Source: Loktanella sp. UBA3435 (GTDB taxonomy: Bacteria > Pseudomonadota > Alphaproteobacteria > Rhodobacterales > Rhodobacteraceae). Taken from it: a stretch of 7,067 nt of DNA. The notes beneath the pieces are model-generated. The model had not been told where the DNA came from. It ran no database searches and saw nothing but the letters and a program-made list of their open reading frames with translations. Positions 1-5,602 of this stretch are shown one piece after another. Made by a program: the position numbers and the translations under genes. The first letter of the stretch is position 1; each line of letters starts with the position of its first letter. The DNA is taken from contig DFSO01000041.1 of assembly GCA_002378665.1 (NCBI GenBank), forward strand, positions 31,486 through 38,552, read 5' to 3'.

Positions 1-371
1 CCGCCCGCGCTGACGGTGTGATGACCAACCGCTACGACACAGACGAGGCCCTGCGACGCCTGCTCGCCTTTGAGGCCGCCGGTGCCGATTGTGTTTATGC
101 GCCCGTCCTGCCCGATATGGCTGCCGTCGCCCGTATCTGTGCCGCAGTCAAAGCACCCGTCAACGTACTCGTCGCGGGTCCCTACGCGAAGAACACGCTC
201 GCTGAATTTGCAGCCGCTGGCGTTGCCCGCCTCTCGCTCGGCTCATCGCTGGCCCGCGTGACCCACGCCGCGATCCGCGATGCGGCAAATGGCATGTTTG
301 GCGCAGGCGACTTCACGACCCTGAGCAGTGCAATGTCAGGCGATGCCGTCGATAAACTCCTGACCCGTTAA
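1..371 (+). CDS. Isocitrate lyase/PEP mutase family protein, 3' part
   Basis: This is the C-terminal 122 residues of a protein truncated by the left window edge; the reading frame is open from base 3 and ends at TAA 369-371. What is seen: an ARAD segment at the very start, then the stretch GADCVYAPVLPD, then PVNVL followed by a small-residue-rich helix and SLGSSLARV. These match the late beta-strands of the phosphoenolpyruvate mutase/isocitrate lyase TIM barrel, where such strands carry the conserved R-x-D and the strand leading to the metal/substrate pocket. Family members cleave or form C-C or C-P bonds in 2-oxo-acids (oxaloacetate decarboxylase, 2-methylisocitrate lyase, PEP mutase). The catalytic loop lies outside the window, so the exact reaction cannot be named. 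A full-length member is roughly 250-280 residues, so somewhat less than half is present. No clear terminator follows. Confidence 0.8.
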   Translation, partial: ARADGVMTNRYDTDEALRRLLAFEAAGADCVYAPVLPDMAAVARICAAVKAPVNVLVAGPYAKNTLAEFAAAGVARLSLGSSLARVTHAAIRDAANGMFGAGDFTTLSSAMSGDAVDKLLTR

Positions 372-431
372 TAATCCGCAGGCTATAGTCCAAAACCGAC
401 AAAACGTCGCGGATAGACAAGACGTACCCCC

Positions 432-462
432 CTCCCAAGGCTTCGATAGAAGCAATAGGGAG
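432..462 (+). promoter_or_regulatory. Imperfect RNA hairpin masking a Shine-Dalgarno
   Basis: An outer arm CTCCC (432-436) is complementary to GGGAG (458-462). Inside it, GCTTC (440-444) pairs perfectly with GAAGC (449-453) around a GATA loop, separated from the outer stem by a small asymmetric internal loop (3 bases against 4). The outer right arm is the core of the Shine-Dalgarno AGGGAGAG of the 30-codon ORF starting at 469. If the RNA folds this way, that ribosome site is hidden. The pairing is read directly; the regulatory role is inference. It does not match a riboswitch class that I can recognise. Confidence 0.45.
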
Positions 463-464
463 AG
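457..464 (+). promoter_or_regulatory. Shine-Dalgarno of the 30-codon upstream ORF
   Basis: AGGGAGAG ends four bases before ATG 469. It is much closer to the consensus than anything in front of the mttB-like start at 606, which has only a GAGA at 596-599. The strong site therefore belongs to the small ORF and not to the large gene. Confidence 0.5.
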
Positions 465-468
465 CAAC

Positions 469-561
469 ATGGACGCGCAAGACGCCTATATCGTTGTGAT
501 ACATCGCACCATTGGCGCACGCCGTGGTCGCGCGGCCCGTGGGCGCCCTTTGCTGGCTTAA
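469..561 (+). CDS. Putative 30-residue upstream ORF / leader peptide
   Basis: ATG 469 to TAA 559-561 encodes 30 residues and is too short for usual gene calling. It starts MDAQDAYIVVIHRT and has an arginine-rich tail, GARRGRAARGRP, ending in LLA. Support comes from a good Shine-Dalgarno (457-464) at a short spacing of four bases and its place 44 bases upstream of the mttB-like gene. It is in a different frame from that gene. I do not recognise the peptide. It may be a leader peptide acting in cis, a small protein, or a decayed copy of a start region: the tail loosely resembles the GRAAR segment near the N-terminus of the MttB-like protein, also arginine-rich. Conservation of the codons in relatives would decide; from one sequence it remains a candidate only. 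Confidence 0.35.
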   Translation: MDAQDAYIVVIHRTIGARRGRAARGRPLLA

Positions 562-605
562 GTCGCTTTCGCACTGCATATTTTCTTTACATATCGAGAC
601 CAAAA

Positions 606-2180
606 ATGACGGAAATTTCCGAAGCCAATGCTCCTGTGGGCAAAACTGTTGGCGCGCCGCGCAGATCTGGTGGCCGCGCCGCCCGTACCGCCGCACGTTC
701 AGCGCCACTTCCGACCGATATGCGCCCGATCAAGGCGGGCATGTCAGGTGGACGCTATAAGCCGTTGACCGACGAAGACATGGCCCGCATCCACGAGGCC
801 GCCTTGCGTGCCTTAGAGGAAATTGGCCTGTGCGATGCGCCCCAATCCGGCATCGACTACATGGTCGCCGCTGGTGCAATCTATGGCGATGATAAACGGC
901 TCCGCTTCCCGCGTGCTTTGGTGATGGAAATGCTCGGCAAGGCGCAAAAAGCGCTCACCCTGCACGGTCGCGACCCGCAATATGACCTAAACCTTTCTGG
1001 CACGCGCGTACATTACGGCACCGCTGGGGCTGCTGTTCATGTCGTCGATGTGCATGGCCGCAACTACCGCGAATCCACCGTGCAAGACCTGCATGACGCT
1101 GCCAAAATCGTGCAGCAAATGGACAATATCCACTTCCTTCAGCGCCCCATGGTTTGCCGTGACATCCCCGACAACCGCGAGATGGATCTGAACACGATCT
1201 ATGGTTGCTGCGCTGGCACGAAAAAGCATGTGGGTGTCTCGTTCACGGAACCTGATTTCGTTGATGACGCCCTTGAAATGCTGCACATGATTGCAGGCGG
1301 CGAGGACAAATGGCGCGAACGGCCCTTTGTGTCGAACTCCAACTGCTTTGTTGTACCGCCCATGAAATTCGCCACTGAATCCTGCCTCGTGATGGAGAAA
1401 TGCATCGCAGGCGGTATGCCTGTTTTGCTGCTTTCCGCAGGCCAAGCAGGCGCCACAGCCCCCGCCCCAATCGCAGGCGCCATCGTGCAAGCAGTCGCCG
1501 AATGCCTTGCTGGCGTAGTCTATGTGAATAGCATTTCTCCCGGTTACCCTGCAATCTTTGGCACGTGGCCATTCGTGTCGGACTTGCGCACAGGCGCCAT
1601 GTCAGGCGGTTCTGGCGAACAAGCGCTTCTGACCGCTGGTTGTGCCCAAATGCACCAGTTCTACGGTCTCCCCGGTGGGGCCGCCGCTGGCATCGCCGAC
1701 GCGAAACTCCCCGATATGCAAGCAGGTTGGGAGCAAATGGCCTCCAACGTCATGGCAGGTCTGTCTGGCCTCAACATGGTCTACGAGGCCGCAGGCATGC
1801 ACGCCTCTCTCCTTGGGTTCTGCATGGAATCACTGGTGCTTGGTGATGATCTCATCGGCCAAGCACTCCGCTGCGTACGCGGGATCGAAGTCAACGACGA
1901 GACGCTCGGCTTCCAGACCATGCATGACGTCTGCCTCAAAGGGCCCGGTCACTACCTGGGATCGGATCAGACACTTGGGCTGATGCAAACCGAATATGTC
2001 TACCCCAATACGGCCAACCGAATGTCGCCTAAAGAATGGGAAGAAAAGGGCAAACCTGATCTTTTGACCAACGCGACCAAGCGCAAGGAAGACATCCTCA
2101 GCAAACCCTCAGAGGCGAGTTTTGATCCGCTAACCGACGCGGCAATCCGCAAGCGGTTCAAGATTCACCTCAAAGGTTAG
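606..2180 (+). CDS. Trimethylamine methyltransferase (MttB) superfamily protein, non-pyrrolysine
   Basis: A 524-residue cytoplasmic protein, full length for the MttB superfamily. Residues 1-45 are an Arg/Ala-rich tail. From about residue 46, GMSGGRYKPLTDEDMARIH is the usual opening of the domain; the barrel follows, with GQAGATAPAPIAGAIVQ near 279-295, FYGLPGG near 352-358 and ADAKLPDMQAGWE near 364-376, all typical blocks. Pyrrolysine-type MttB moves a methyl group from trimethylamine to a corrinoid protein and reads an in-frame UAG as pyrrolysine. Here the frame runs unbroken to a terminal TAG, so the residue is absent; such members (for example MtgB) demethylate other quaternary amines such as glycine betaine. 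The substrate here is not determined. No corrinoid protein or methyltetrahydrofolate transferase is in the window. The start at 606 keeps the Arg-rich tail common in alphaproteobacterial members, though its ribosome site is weak (GAGA, 596-599). The 3' end overlaps anmK convergently. Confidence 0.88.
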   Translation: MTEISEANAPVGKTVGAPRRSGGRAARTAARSAPLPTDMRPIKAGMSGGRYKPLTDEDMARIHEAALRALEEIGLCDAPQSGIDYMVAAGAIYGDDKRLRFPRALVMEMLGKAQKALTLHGRDPQYDLNLSGTRVHYGTAGAAVHVVDVHGRNYRESTVQDLHDAAKIVQQMDNIHFLQRPMVCRDIPDNREMDLNTIYGCCAGTKKHVGVSFTEPDFVDDALEMLHMIAGGEDKWRERPFVSNSNCFVVPPMKFATESCLVMEKCIAGGMPVLLLSAGQAGATAPAPIAGAIVQAVAECLAGVVYVNSISPGYPAIFGTWPFVSDLRTGAMSGGSGEQALLTAGCAQMHQFYGLPGGAAAGIADAKLPDMQAGWEQMASNVMAGLSGLNMVYEAAGMHASLLGFCMESLVLGDDLIGQALRCVRGIEVNDETLGFQTMHDVCLKGPGHYLGSDQTLGLMQTEYVYPNTANRMSPKEWEEKGKPDLLTNATKRKEDILSKPSEASFDPLTDAAIRKRFKIHLKG

Positions 2181-3267
2181 GACGCGAAATCGTGCCGCCC
2201 GAAACGGCGGCACGCACCCCTGTCGTGCCACGGCATGATGTCGGCAAACCACGCGCCACCCGCACCGCGAGATAAGCAAAAGCCTGCGCTTCAAGCATAT
2301 CACCATCGAGGCCAACATCCTCGACCGCGACCACATCCATATCCAAACCAGCGGCCAACATCGCCATCAGCGTCGGGTTCTTGCGCCCGCCACCTGTGAC
2401 GAGCAGGCGCGTCGGTTGGCTGGGGCAATGCTCCATCGCTTTGACAACACTCATAGCGGCAGCGGCGGTCAAAGTAGCCGCTGCATCGGCATCAGAAAGT
2501 TTTTCAACACTCCGCGCCAAGTCCACAAAGTCGTCCCTATCCAATGACTTAGGTGGCATTCTGTAGAAAAATGCGTGATTCAAAAACGTCTCAATAATCG
2601 CCTCATCTACGCTACCTTCAGCGGCCAAAGCCCCATCCGCATCGTAAGGGACACCGCGCCGCGCCAGCATCAAATCATTGATCGGCGCGTTGGTGGGACC
2701 GGTATCAAACGCAAGCAAAGCGCCCTCCGTCTCAGGCTTCTCATGGGTCGGATCAATCCACGTCAGATTGCCAACACCGCCCAAATTCAGGAACGCAACA
2801 GGTGCATCAGCCTTGAGATACTTTGCCAATGCAAAATGATAAAACGGGGCCAAAGGCGCGCCCTGCCCGCCAAGATCAACATCCGCCGAGCGGAAATCCC
2901 AAATGACAGTTTGCCCTAAAACATCCGCCAAAACCTGCCCGTCACCGCATTGATGGGTGCGACGATTGTCGGGGTCATGGGCCAAGGTCTGACCATGAAA
3001 ACCAACCAGATCGACATCGCCAAAATCGCTCAAAACCTGCGCATGCACAGTCTCGATCAACTCGGCCACATCGGCCAGATCGTCACTTGGCCACTGGCCC
3101 AAAGCAGCTTTTAAAATGGCGGCCTCTTCAACAGAATAGGCCCGATAAGCTGTGTCACCAAAGCTCCTGATCGTGATCCCATCTGTCACAACCACGGCCG
3201 CATCAACCCCGTCCAACGACGTGCCAGACATCGCGCCAAGCGCCGTTACAAAACCAGTCTTTTTCAT
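2170..3267 (-). CDS. anmK: Anhydro-N-acetylmuramic acid kinase
   Basis: A 365-residue cytoplasmic sugar kinase of the ASKHA fold, of normal family length. It opens and phosphorylates 1,6-anhydro-MurNAc to MurNAc-6-phosphate using ATP, in peptidoglycan (murein) recycling. Seen in order: GAMSGTSLDGVD (11-22, phosphate loop), GFHGQT (89-94), GDGQVLA (108-114), DFRSADVDLGGQGAPLAP (124-141), NLGGVGN (161-167), FDTGPTN (187-193), TGGGRKN (291-297), GLDGDMLEAQAFAYLAVR (319-336), LPTS..GTTG (341-350) and a final SGG. Asp188 in FDTGP corresponds to the catalytic base known in AnmK. Residue 192 is Thr where many family members have Gly (GPGN). The start is the first ATG after an in-frame TGA that directly precedes it; the nearest purine-rich site (GAAGGGA, complement of 3284-3290) lies unusually far upstream, about 16 bases. 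The partner enzymes MurQ and AmpG are not in the window. Confidence 0.96.
   Translation of the reverse strand: MKKTGFVTALGAMSGTSLDGVDAAVVVTDGITIRSFGDTAYRAYSVEEAAILKAALGQWPSDDLADVAELIETVHAQVLSDFGDVDLVGFHGQTLAHDPDNRRTHQCGDGQVLADVLGQTVIWDFRSADVDLGGQGAPLAPFYHFALAKYLKADAPVAFLNLGGVGNLTWIDPTHEKPETEGALLAFDTGPTNAPINDLMLARRGVPYDADGALAAEGSVDEAIIETFLNHAFFYRMPPKSLDRDDFVDLARSVEKLSDADAAATLTAAAAMSVVKAMEHCPSQPTRLLVTGGGRKNPTLMAMLAAGLDMDVVAVEDVGLDGDMLEAQAFAYLAVRVARGLPTSCRGTTGVRAAVSGGTISRPNL
2191..2214. terminator. GC-rich hairpin at the convergent mttB-like/anmK junction
   Basis: CGTGCCGCC (2191-2199) and GGCGGCACG (2206-2214) are perfect reverse complements, giving a 9-bp stem with a six-base loop CGAAAC that contains GAAA. 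It begins 11 bases after the mttB-like stop codon and lies inside the last codons of anmK (around AAVSGGTI). No T-run follows on either strand, so it is not a classic intrinsic terminator. It could stabilise the 3' end of the mttB-like mRNA or pause polymerase. Part of the pairing may simply result from the conserved Gly-Gly codons of AnmK. Confidence 0.45.
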
Positions 3268-3328
3268 TCAGACAACACCACTTTCCCTTCGTCAAATCGA
3301 CGTTTATAGGGTGACGGACACTTTGTGC

Positions 3329-3333
3329 AGGGA
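3329..3333 (+). promoter_or_regulatory. Shine-Dalgarno fixing the tyrS start
   Basis: AGGGA lies seven bases before ATG 3341. It selects that codon over the upstream in-frame ATG at 3152, which would extend the protein by 63 residues into the opposite-strand anmK coding region. Confidence 0.75.
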
Positions 3334-3340
3334 AAAAGCA

Positions 3341-4591
3341 ATGACCTACCACCCCAAATCCGAATTTATGTCTGTGATGATGGCGCGCGGCTTCTTGGCC
3401 GACTGTACCGACTATCAAGGCTTGGACGACGCATTGTCCAAGGGTGTGGTCCCTGCCTATATCGGTTTTGATGCGACAGCGACGTCGTTGCACGTGGGCT
3501 CCCTTATCCAGATCATGATGTTGCGCTGGCTGCAAAAGACAGGCCACAAACCGATAACCTTAATGGGTGGCGGCACGACAAAAGTGGGCGATCCGTCGTT
3601 CCGCGCCGATGAGCGGCCTTTGCTCACCAACGAGAAAATCGACGAGAATATCGCGGGCATCAAGCGGGTGTTTGCCGCCTACATGACCTATGACGATGCG
3701 CCAAATGGCGCGCTGATGCTTAATAACGCGGAATGGCTCGACAATCTGAACTACTTATCGTTCCTGCGTGATATCGGGCGGCACTTTTCGATCAACCGCA
3801 TGTTGTCGTTTGAAAGCGTGAAATCACGGCTTGATCGTGAGCAGTCACTGTCGTTCCTCGAATTTAACTACATGATTTTGCAGGCTTATGACTTCCTAGA
3901 GTTGAACCGCAGGTACGGCTGCTTGTTGCAGCTTGGCGGGTCCGATCAATGGGGCAATATCGTCAACGGGATCGACCTGACGCGCCGTGTGCTGGATCAC
4001 GAAATCTACGGCATGACCTCGCATCTTTTGACCACATCTGACGGCAAAAAGATGGGCAAAACCGCGGATGGTGCTGTCTGGCTGAACGCCGACATGACCG
4101 CGCCCTACGCGTTCTGGCAGTTCTGGCGCAACACGACCGACGTTGACACAGGCCGGTTCCTTAAGCTCTACACAGAGTTGACAATTGAGGAATGTGACCG
4201 CCTTGGCGCACTCGAAGGGTCCGACATCAACGCCGCGAAAATCATCCTCGCGAATGAAGTCACCACGCTATTGCACGGCGCAGAAGCCGCAGCGGCTGCA
4301 GAGGCAACAGCACGCGAAGTGTTCGAAAAGGGCGGCGTTGGCGATGACCTGCCTACTCTCACACTCTCAGCCGATGAGCTAGGCGACGGCATGTCCATCG
4401 TGCAAATCATTGTCAAAGCCGGCCTTGCTGGCAGCGGCAAAGAGGCGAAACGCCTGATTGCAGATAACGGAGCCAAGATGAACGATGCGGCATTGGACGA
4501 CGCAGGCCTGATGGTGACGGCAGACATGCTGTCCACCCCGATGAAACTATCGGCAGGCAAAAAGCGTCACGCCTTGGTGCAAATCGGCTAA
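3341..4591 (+). CDS. tyrS: Tyrosyl-tRNA synthetase
   Basis: A 416-residue class I aminoacyl-tRNA synthetase that activates tyrosine with ATP and charges tRNA-Tyr in the cytoplasm. Seen: YIGFDAT at 40-46, HVGSL at 51-55 (HIGH signature), the tyrosine pocket pattern with Tyr177, Gln181 and Asp184 in YMILQAYDF, QLGGSDQWGN at 197-206, and KKMGKT at 236-241 as the KMSKS equivalent. The last 65 residues or so (350-416, GDGMSIVQIIVKAGLAGSGKEAKR onward) form an S4 RNA-binding domain that contacts the tRNA. The length is normal for the bacterial TyrS type. The chosen start has a good ribosome site and leaves a 73-base divergent spacer to anmK. No T-box or other leader is visible. The stop codon interlocks with that of the small minus-strand gene that follows (four shared bases, CTAA). 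Confidence 0.97.
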   Translation: MTYHPKSEFMSVMMARGFLADCTDYQGLDDALSKGVVPAYIGFDATATSLHVGSLIQIMMLRWLQKTGHKPITLMGGGTTKVGDPSFRADERPLLTNEKIDENIAGIKRVFAAYMTYDDAPNGALMLNNAEWLDNLNYLSFLRDIGRHFSINRMLSFESVKSRLDREQSLSFLEFNYMILQAYDFLELNRRYGCLLQLGGSDQWGNIVNGIDLTRRVLDHEIYGMTSHLLTTSDGKKMGKTADGAVWLNADMTAPYAFWQFWRNTTDVDTGRFLKLYTELTIEECDRLGALEGSDINAAKIILANEVTTLLHGAEAAAAAEATAREVFEKGGVGDDLPTLTLSADELGDGMSIVQIIVKAGLAGSGKEAKRLIADNGAKMNDAALDDAGLMVTADMLSTPMKLSAGKKRHALVQIG

Positions 4592-4725
4592 AGTAACAAC
4601 CGTTCGACAAGCATCAAAAGCACCCCCATCGGGATTGCGATGCACGCGGCAATGATCGCCGCACCCAATGGCGTAGGCTTAGCGGGTGCAGCATATACTT
4701 TAGCGACGGTGCTTGACTGTTTCAT
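4588..4725 (-). CDS. Small single-TM hypothetical protein (45 aa)
   Basis: A 45-codon minus-strand ORF from ATG (complement of 4723-4725) to TAG (complement of 4588-4590). The protein has a polar, basic N-terminus of about 18 residues (MKQSSTVAKVYAAPAKPTP) followed by one long hydrophobic helix, roughly residues 20-40, including AAIIAACIAIPMGVLLMLV, and ends ERLLL. This reads as a small inner-membrane protein, probably with the N-terminus in the cytoplasm by the positive-inside rule. It fills precisely the space between tyrS and the acyltransferase gene, ending on the tyrS stop codon, which favours a real gene. It has no strong Shine-Dalgarno; a GGGT lies about ten bases upstream. I do not recognise a family, and function is unknown. 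Confidence 0.6.
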   Translation of the reverse strand: MKQSSTVAKVYAAPAKPTPLGAAIIAACIAIPMGVLLMLVERLLL

Positions 4726-4756
4726 AAATGCATTAACCCAAACTTAGATTTATGAA
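4721..4756. repeat. 9-bp inverted repeat across two divergent start sites
   Basis: TTCATAAAT (4721-4729) and ATTTATGAA (4748-4756) are exact reverse complements separated by 18 bases. Each arm contains an ATG or its complement: the left arm holds the start codon of the 45-residue gene, and the right arm abuts the acyltransferase start. The spacer is AT-rich. The symmetry suits a dimeric regulator binding an operator shared by both genes, or an RNA stem at the 5' ends of either transcript. The repeat is seen directly; its role is inference. Confidence 0.45.
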
Positions 4757-5550
4757 TGTTTAACAACGTGATGGAAACATGCGCGTTGCAACAGCACATC
4801 AACTTTACAAACGCCCTGCAAATCGCTGGTGTCAAAGGGTTTTCTGACGAAAAAACCCAAACCCAATATGTTGAACGCGGCCCTGTCACTTATGTAGCGC
4901 GGACGAATGGCATGGCCCATTTTCACGCAATCCGCCAAATAAATCCGCGCACAATCTGCGTTATGAACCCCGACACCTCCGCACCAAACGCGCTCCGAAA
5001 AGCTGGCTTTCGTCAAATCATGACCCCCGCGAGTGTCGCGGAAATCGACCTCACACACAGCTTCCACCCGCTGCAAAAATGGCGCAATGCGCAACGAAAG
5101 GCAGAGAAAAGCCCGATCACCATGACACACCGCCTCTTCGATCCTCTCAAAGATGACTGGCTCTTCAAGGCCGACCTTGCGCAACAACGCACAAAGAAAT
5201 TCCGCGCCACGCCTCATGCAATTGCATTGTTCTGGCCTGCACATGATACGCTTCTCAGCATCGCATATCTTCGCAAAATCCCCGTCGCTGCGATGCTTTT
5301 CCTGACCCACGGTGCCACGGCCACCTATCAAATCGGCTGGACAACTGACGAAGGTCGCACACACGCCGGACATAACCTCCTGCTCGCGCAAGCCTTTGAA
5401 AACCTCTCAAAACGAAGGCTTAAGCGCCTTGATCTTGGCACCGTTGATACCATCAATGCTCCTGCTCTTGCGCGGTTCAAAATCGGCGCGGGCGCTACAA
5501 TCCGCCCCCTTGGCGGCACGTGGGCCGCGCTCCCGCTCTGGCGGTCCTAG
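4756..5550 (+). CDS. GNAT-fold (FemAB/BioF2-like) acyltransferase family protein
   Basis: A 264-residue protein without signal peptide or membrane helix. The C-terminal half (about 160-264) resembles the GNAT domain of the FemAB-like group: a strand AAMLFLTHGATATYQIGW, then HAGHNLLLAQAFENL as a helix, then LDLGTVD, and near the end ARFKIGAGATIRPLGGTW, equivalent to the family's F/Y-K-xx-x-G block. The N-terminal half (about 1-120) is a weaker, degenerate GNAT-like half with a basic WRNAQRKAEK segment at 109-118, where such proteins often carry a W-(R/K)-x2-x-(R/K)-K motif. Family members transfer acyl or aminoacyl groups from CoA or tRNA; acceptor unknown here. The start at 4756 has no clear Shine-Dalgarno; ATG 4771 is an alternative. 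A tiny out-of-frame ATG-AAT-GTT-TAA overlaps the start (4752). The gene is divergent from the small TM gene and 52 bases upstream of the antiporter gene, with no terminator between. Confidence 0.7.
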   Translation: MFNNVMETCALQQHINFTNALQIAGVKGFSDEKTQTQYVERGPVTYVARTNGMAHFHAIRQINPRTICVMNPDTSAPNALRKAGFRQIMTPASVAEIDLTHSFHPLQKWRNAQRKAEKSPITMTHRLFDPLKDDWLFKADLAQQRTKKFRATPHAIALFWPAHDTLLSIAYLRKIPVAAMLFLTHGATATYQIGWTTDEGRTHAGHNLLLAQAFENLSKRRLKRLDLGTVDTINAPALARFKIGAGATIRPLGGTWAALPLWRS

Positions 5551-5590
5551 CGGCGCCAGCCATCCCATGTTAGACCACGCTCAAAGACGT

Positions 5591-5596
5591 GAAGGA
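5591..5596 (+). promoter_or_regulatory. Shine-Dalgarno of the antiporter gene
   Basis: GAAGGA lies six bases before ATG 5603 and supports that start. Confidence 0.7.
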
Positions 5597-5602
5597 TAGC
5601 CC

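Noticed and set aside
374..414. ATCCGC/GCGGAT inverted repeat after the first gene, as a terminator
   Set aside because: Only 6 bp with a 29-base loop and no T-run follows.
313..708. Minus-strand ORF across the gap before the mttB-like gene (131 codons), and a shorter one at 383-574
   Set aside because: It spans parts of two plus-strand genes, is rich in Arg and Cys as frame shadows of GC-rich DNA are, and has no recognisable domain.
987..1490. Minus-strand ORF of 167 codons inside the mttB-like gene
   Set aside because: It lies wholly within a well-supported gene and its product has no family features; long antisense frames are common in GC-rich coding DNA.
2575..2919. Plus-strand ORF of 114 codons inside anmK
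   Set aside because: Frame shadow of a strongly supported minus-strand gene; no ribosome site or domain.
3290..3310. Promoter elements in the anmK/tyrS spacer (TTGACG on the minus strand, TATAGG on the plus strand)
   Set aside because: Neither has a partner box at correct spacing, so no promoter can be assigned from sequence alone.
3152..3340. N-terminal extension of tyrS to an upstream ATG
   Set aside because: It would run through the anmK 5' coding region and spacer; family alignment and the Shine-Dalgarno at 3329-3333 fit ATG 3341.
4694..4699. TATACT as a -10 box for the acyltransferase gene
   Set aside because: A good -10 match, but no acceptable -35 at 16-18 bases upstream, and it lies inside the small TM gene; too weak to annotate.
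4750..5391. Minus-strand ORF of 213 codons opposite the acyltransferase gene
   Set aside because: The plus-strand product shows the GNAT-like C-terminal pattern, while the minus product is Cys- and Arg-rich without recognisable motifs.
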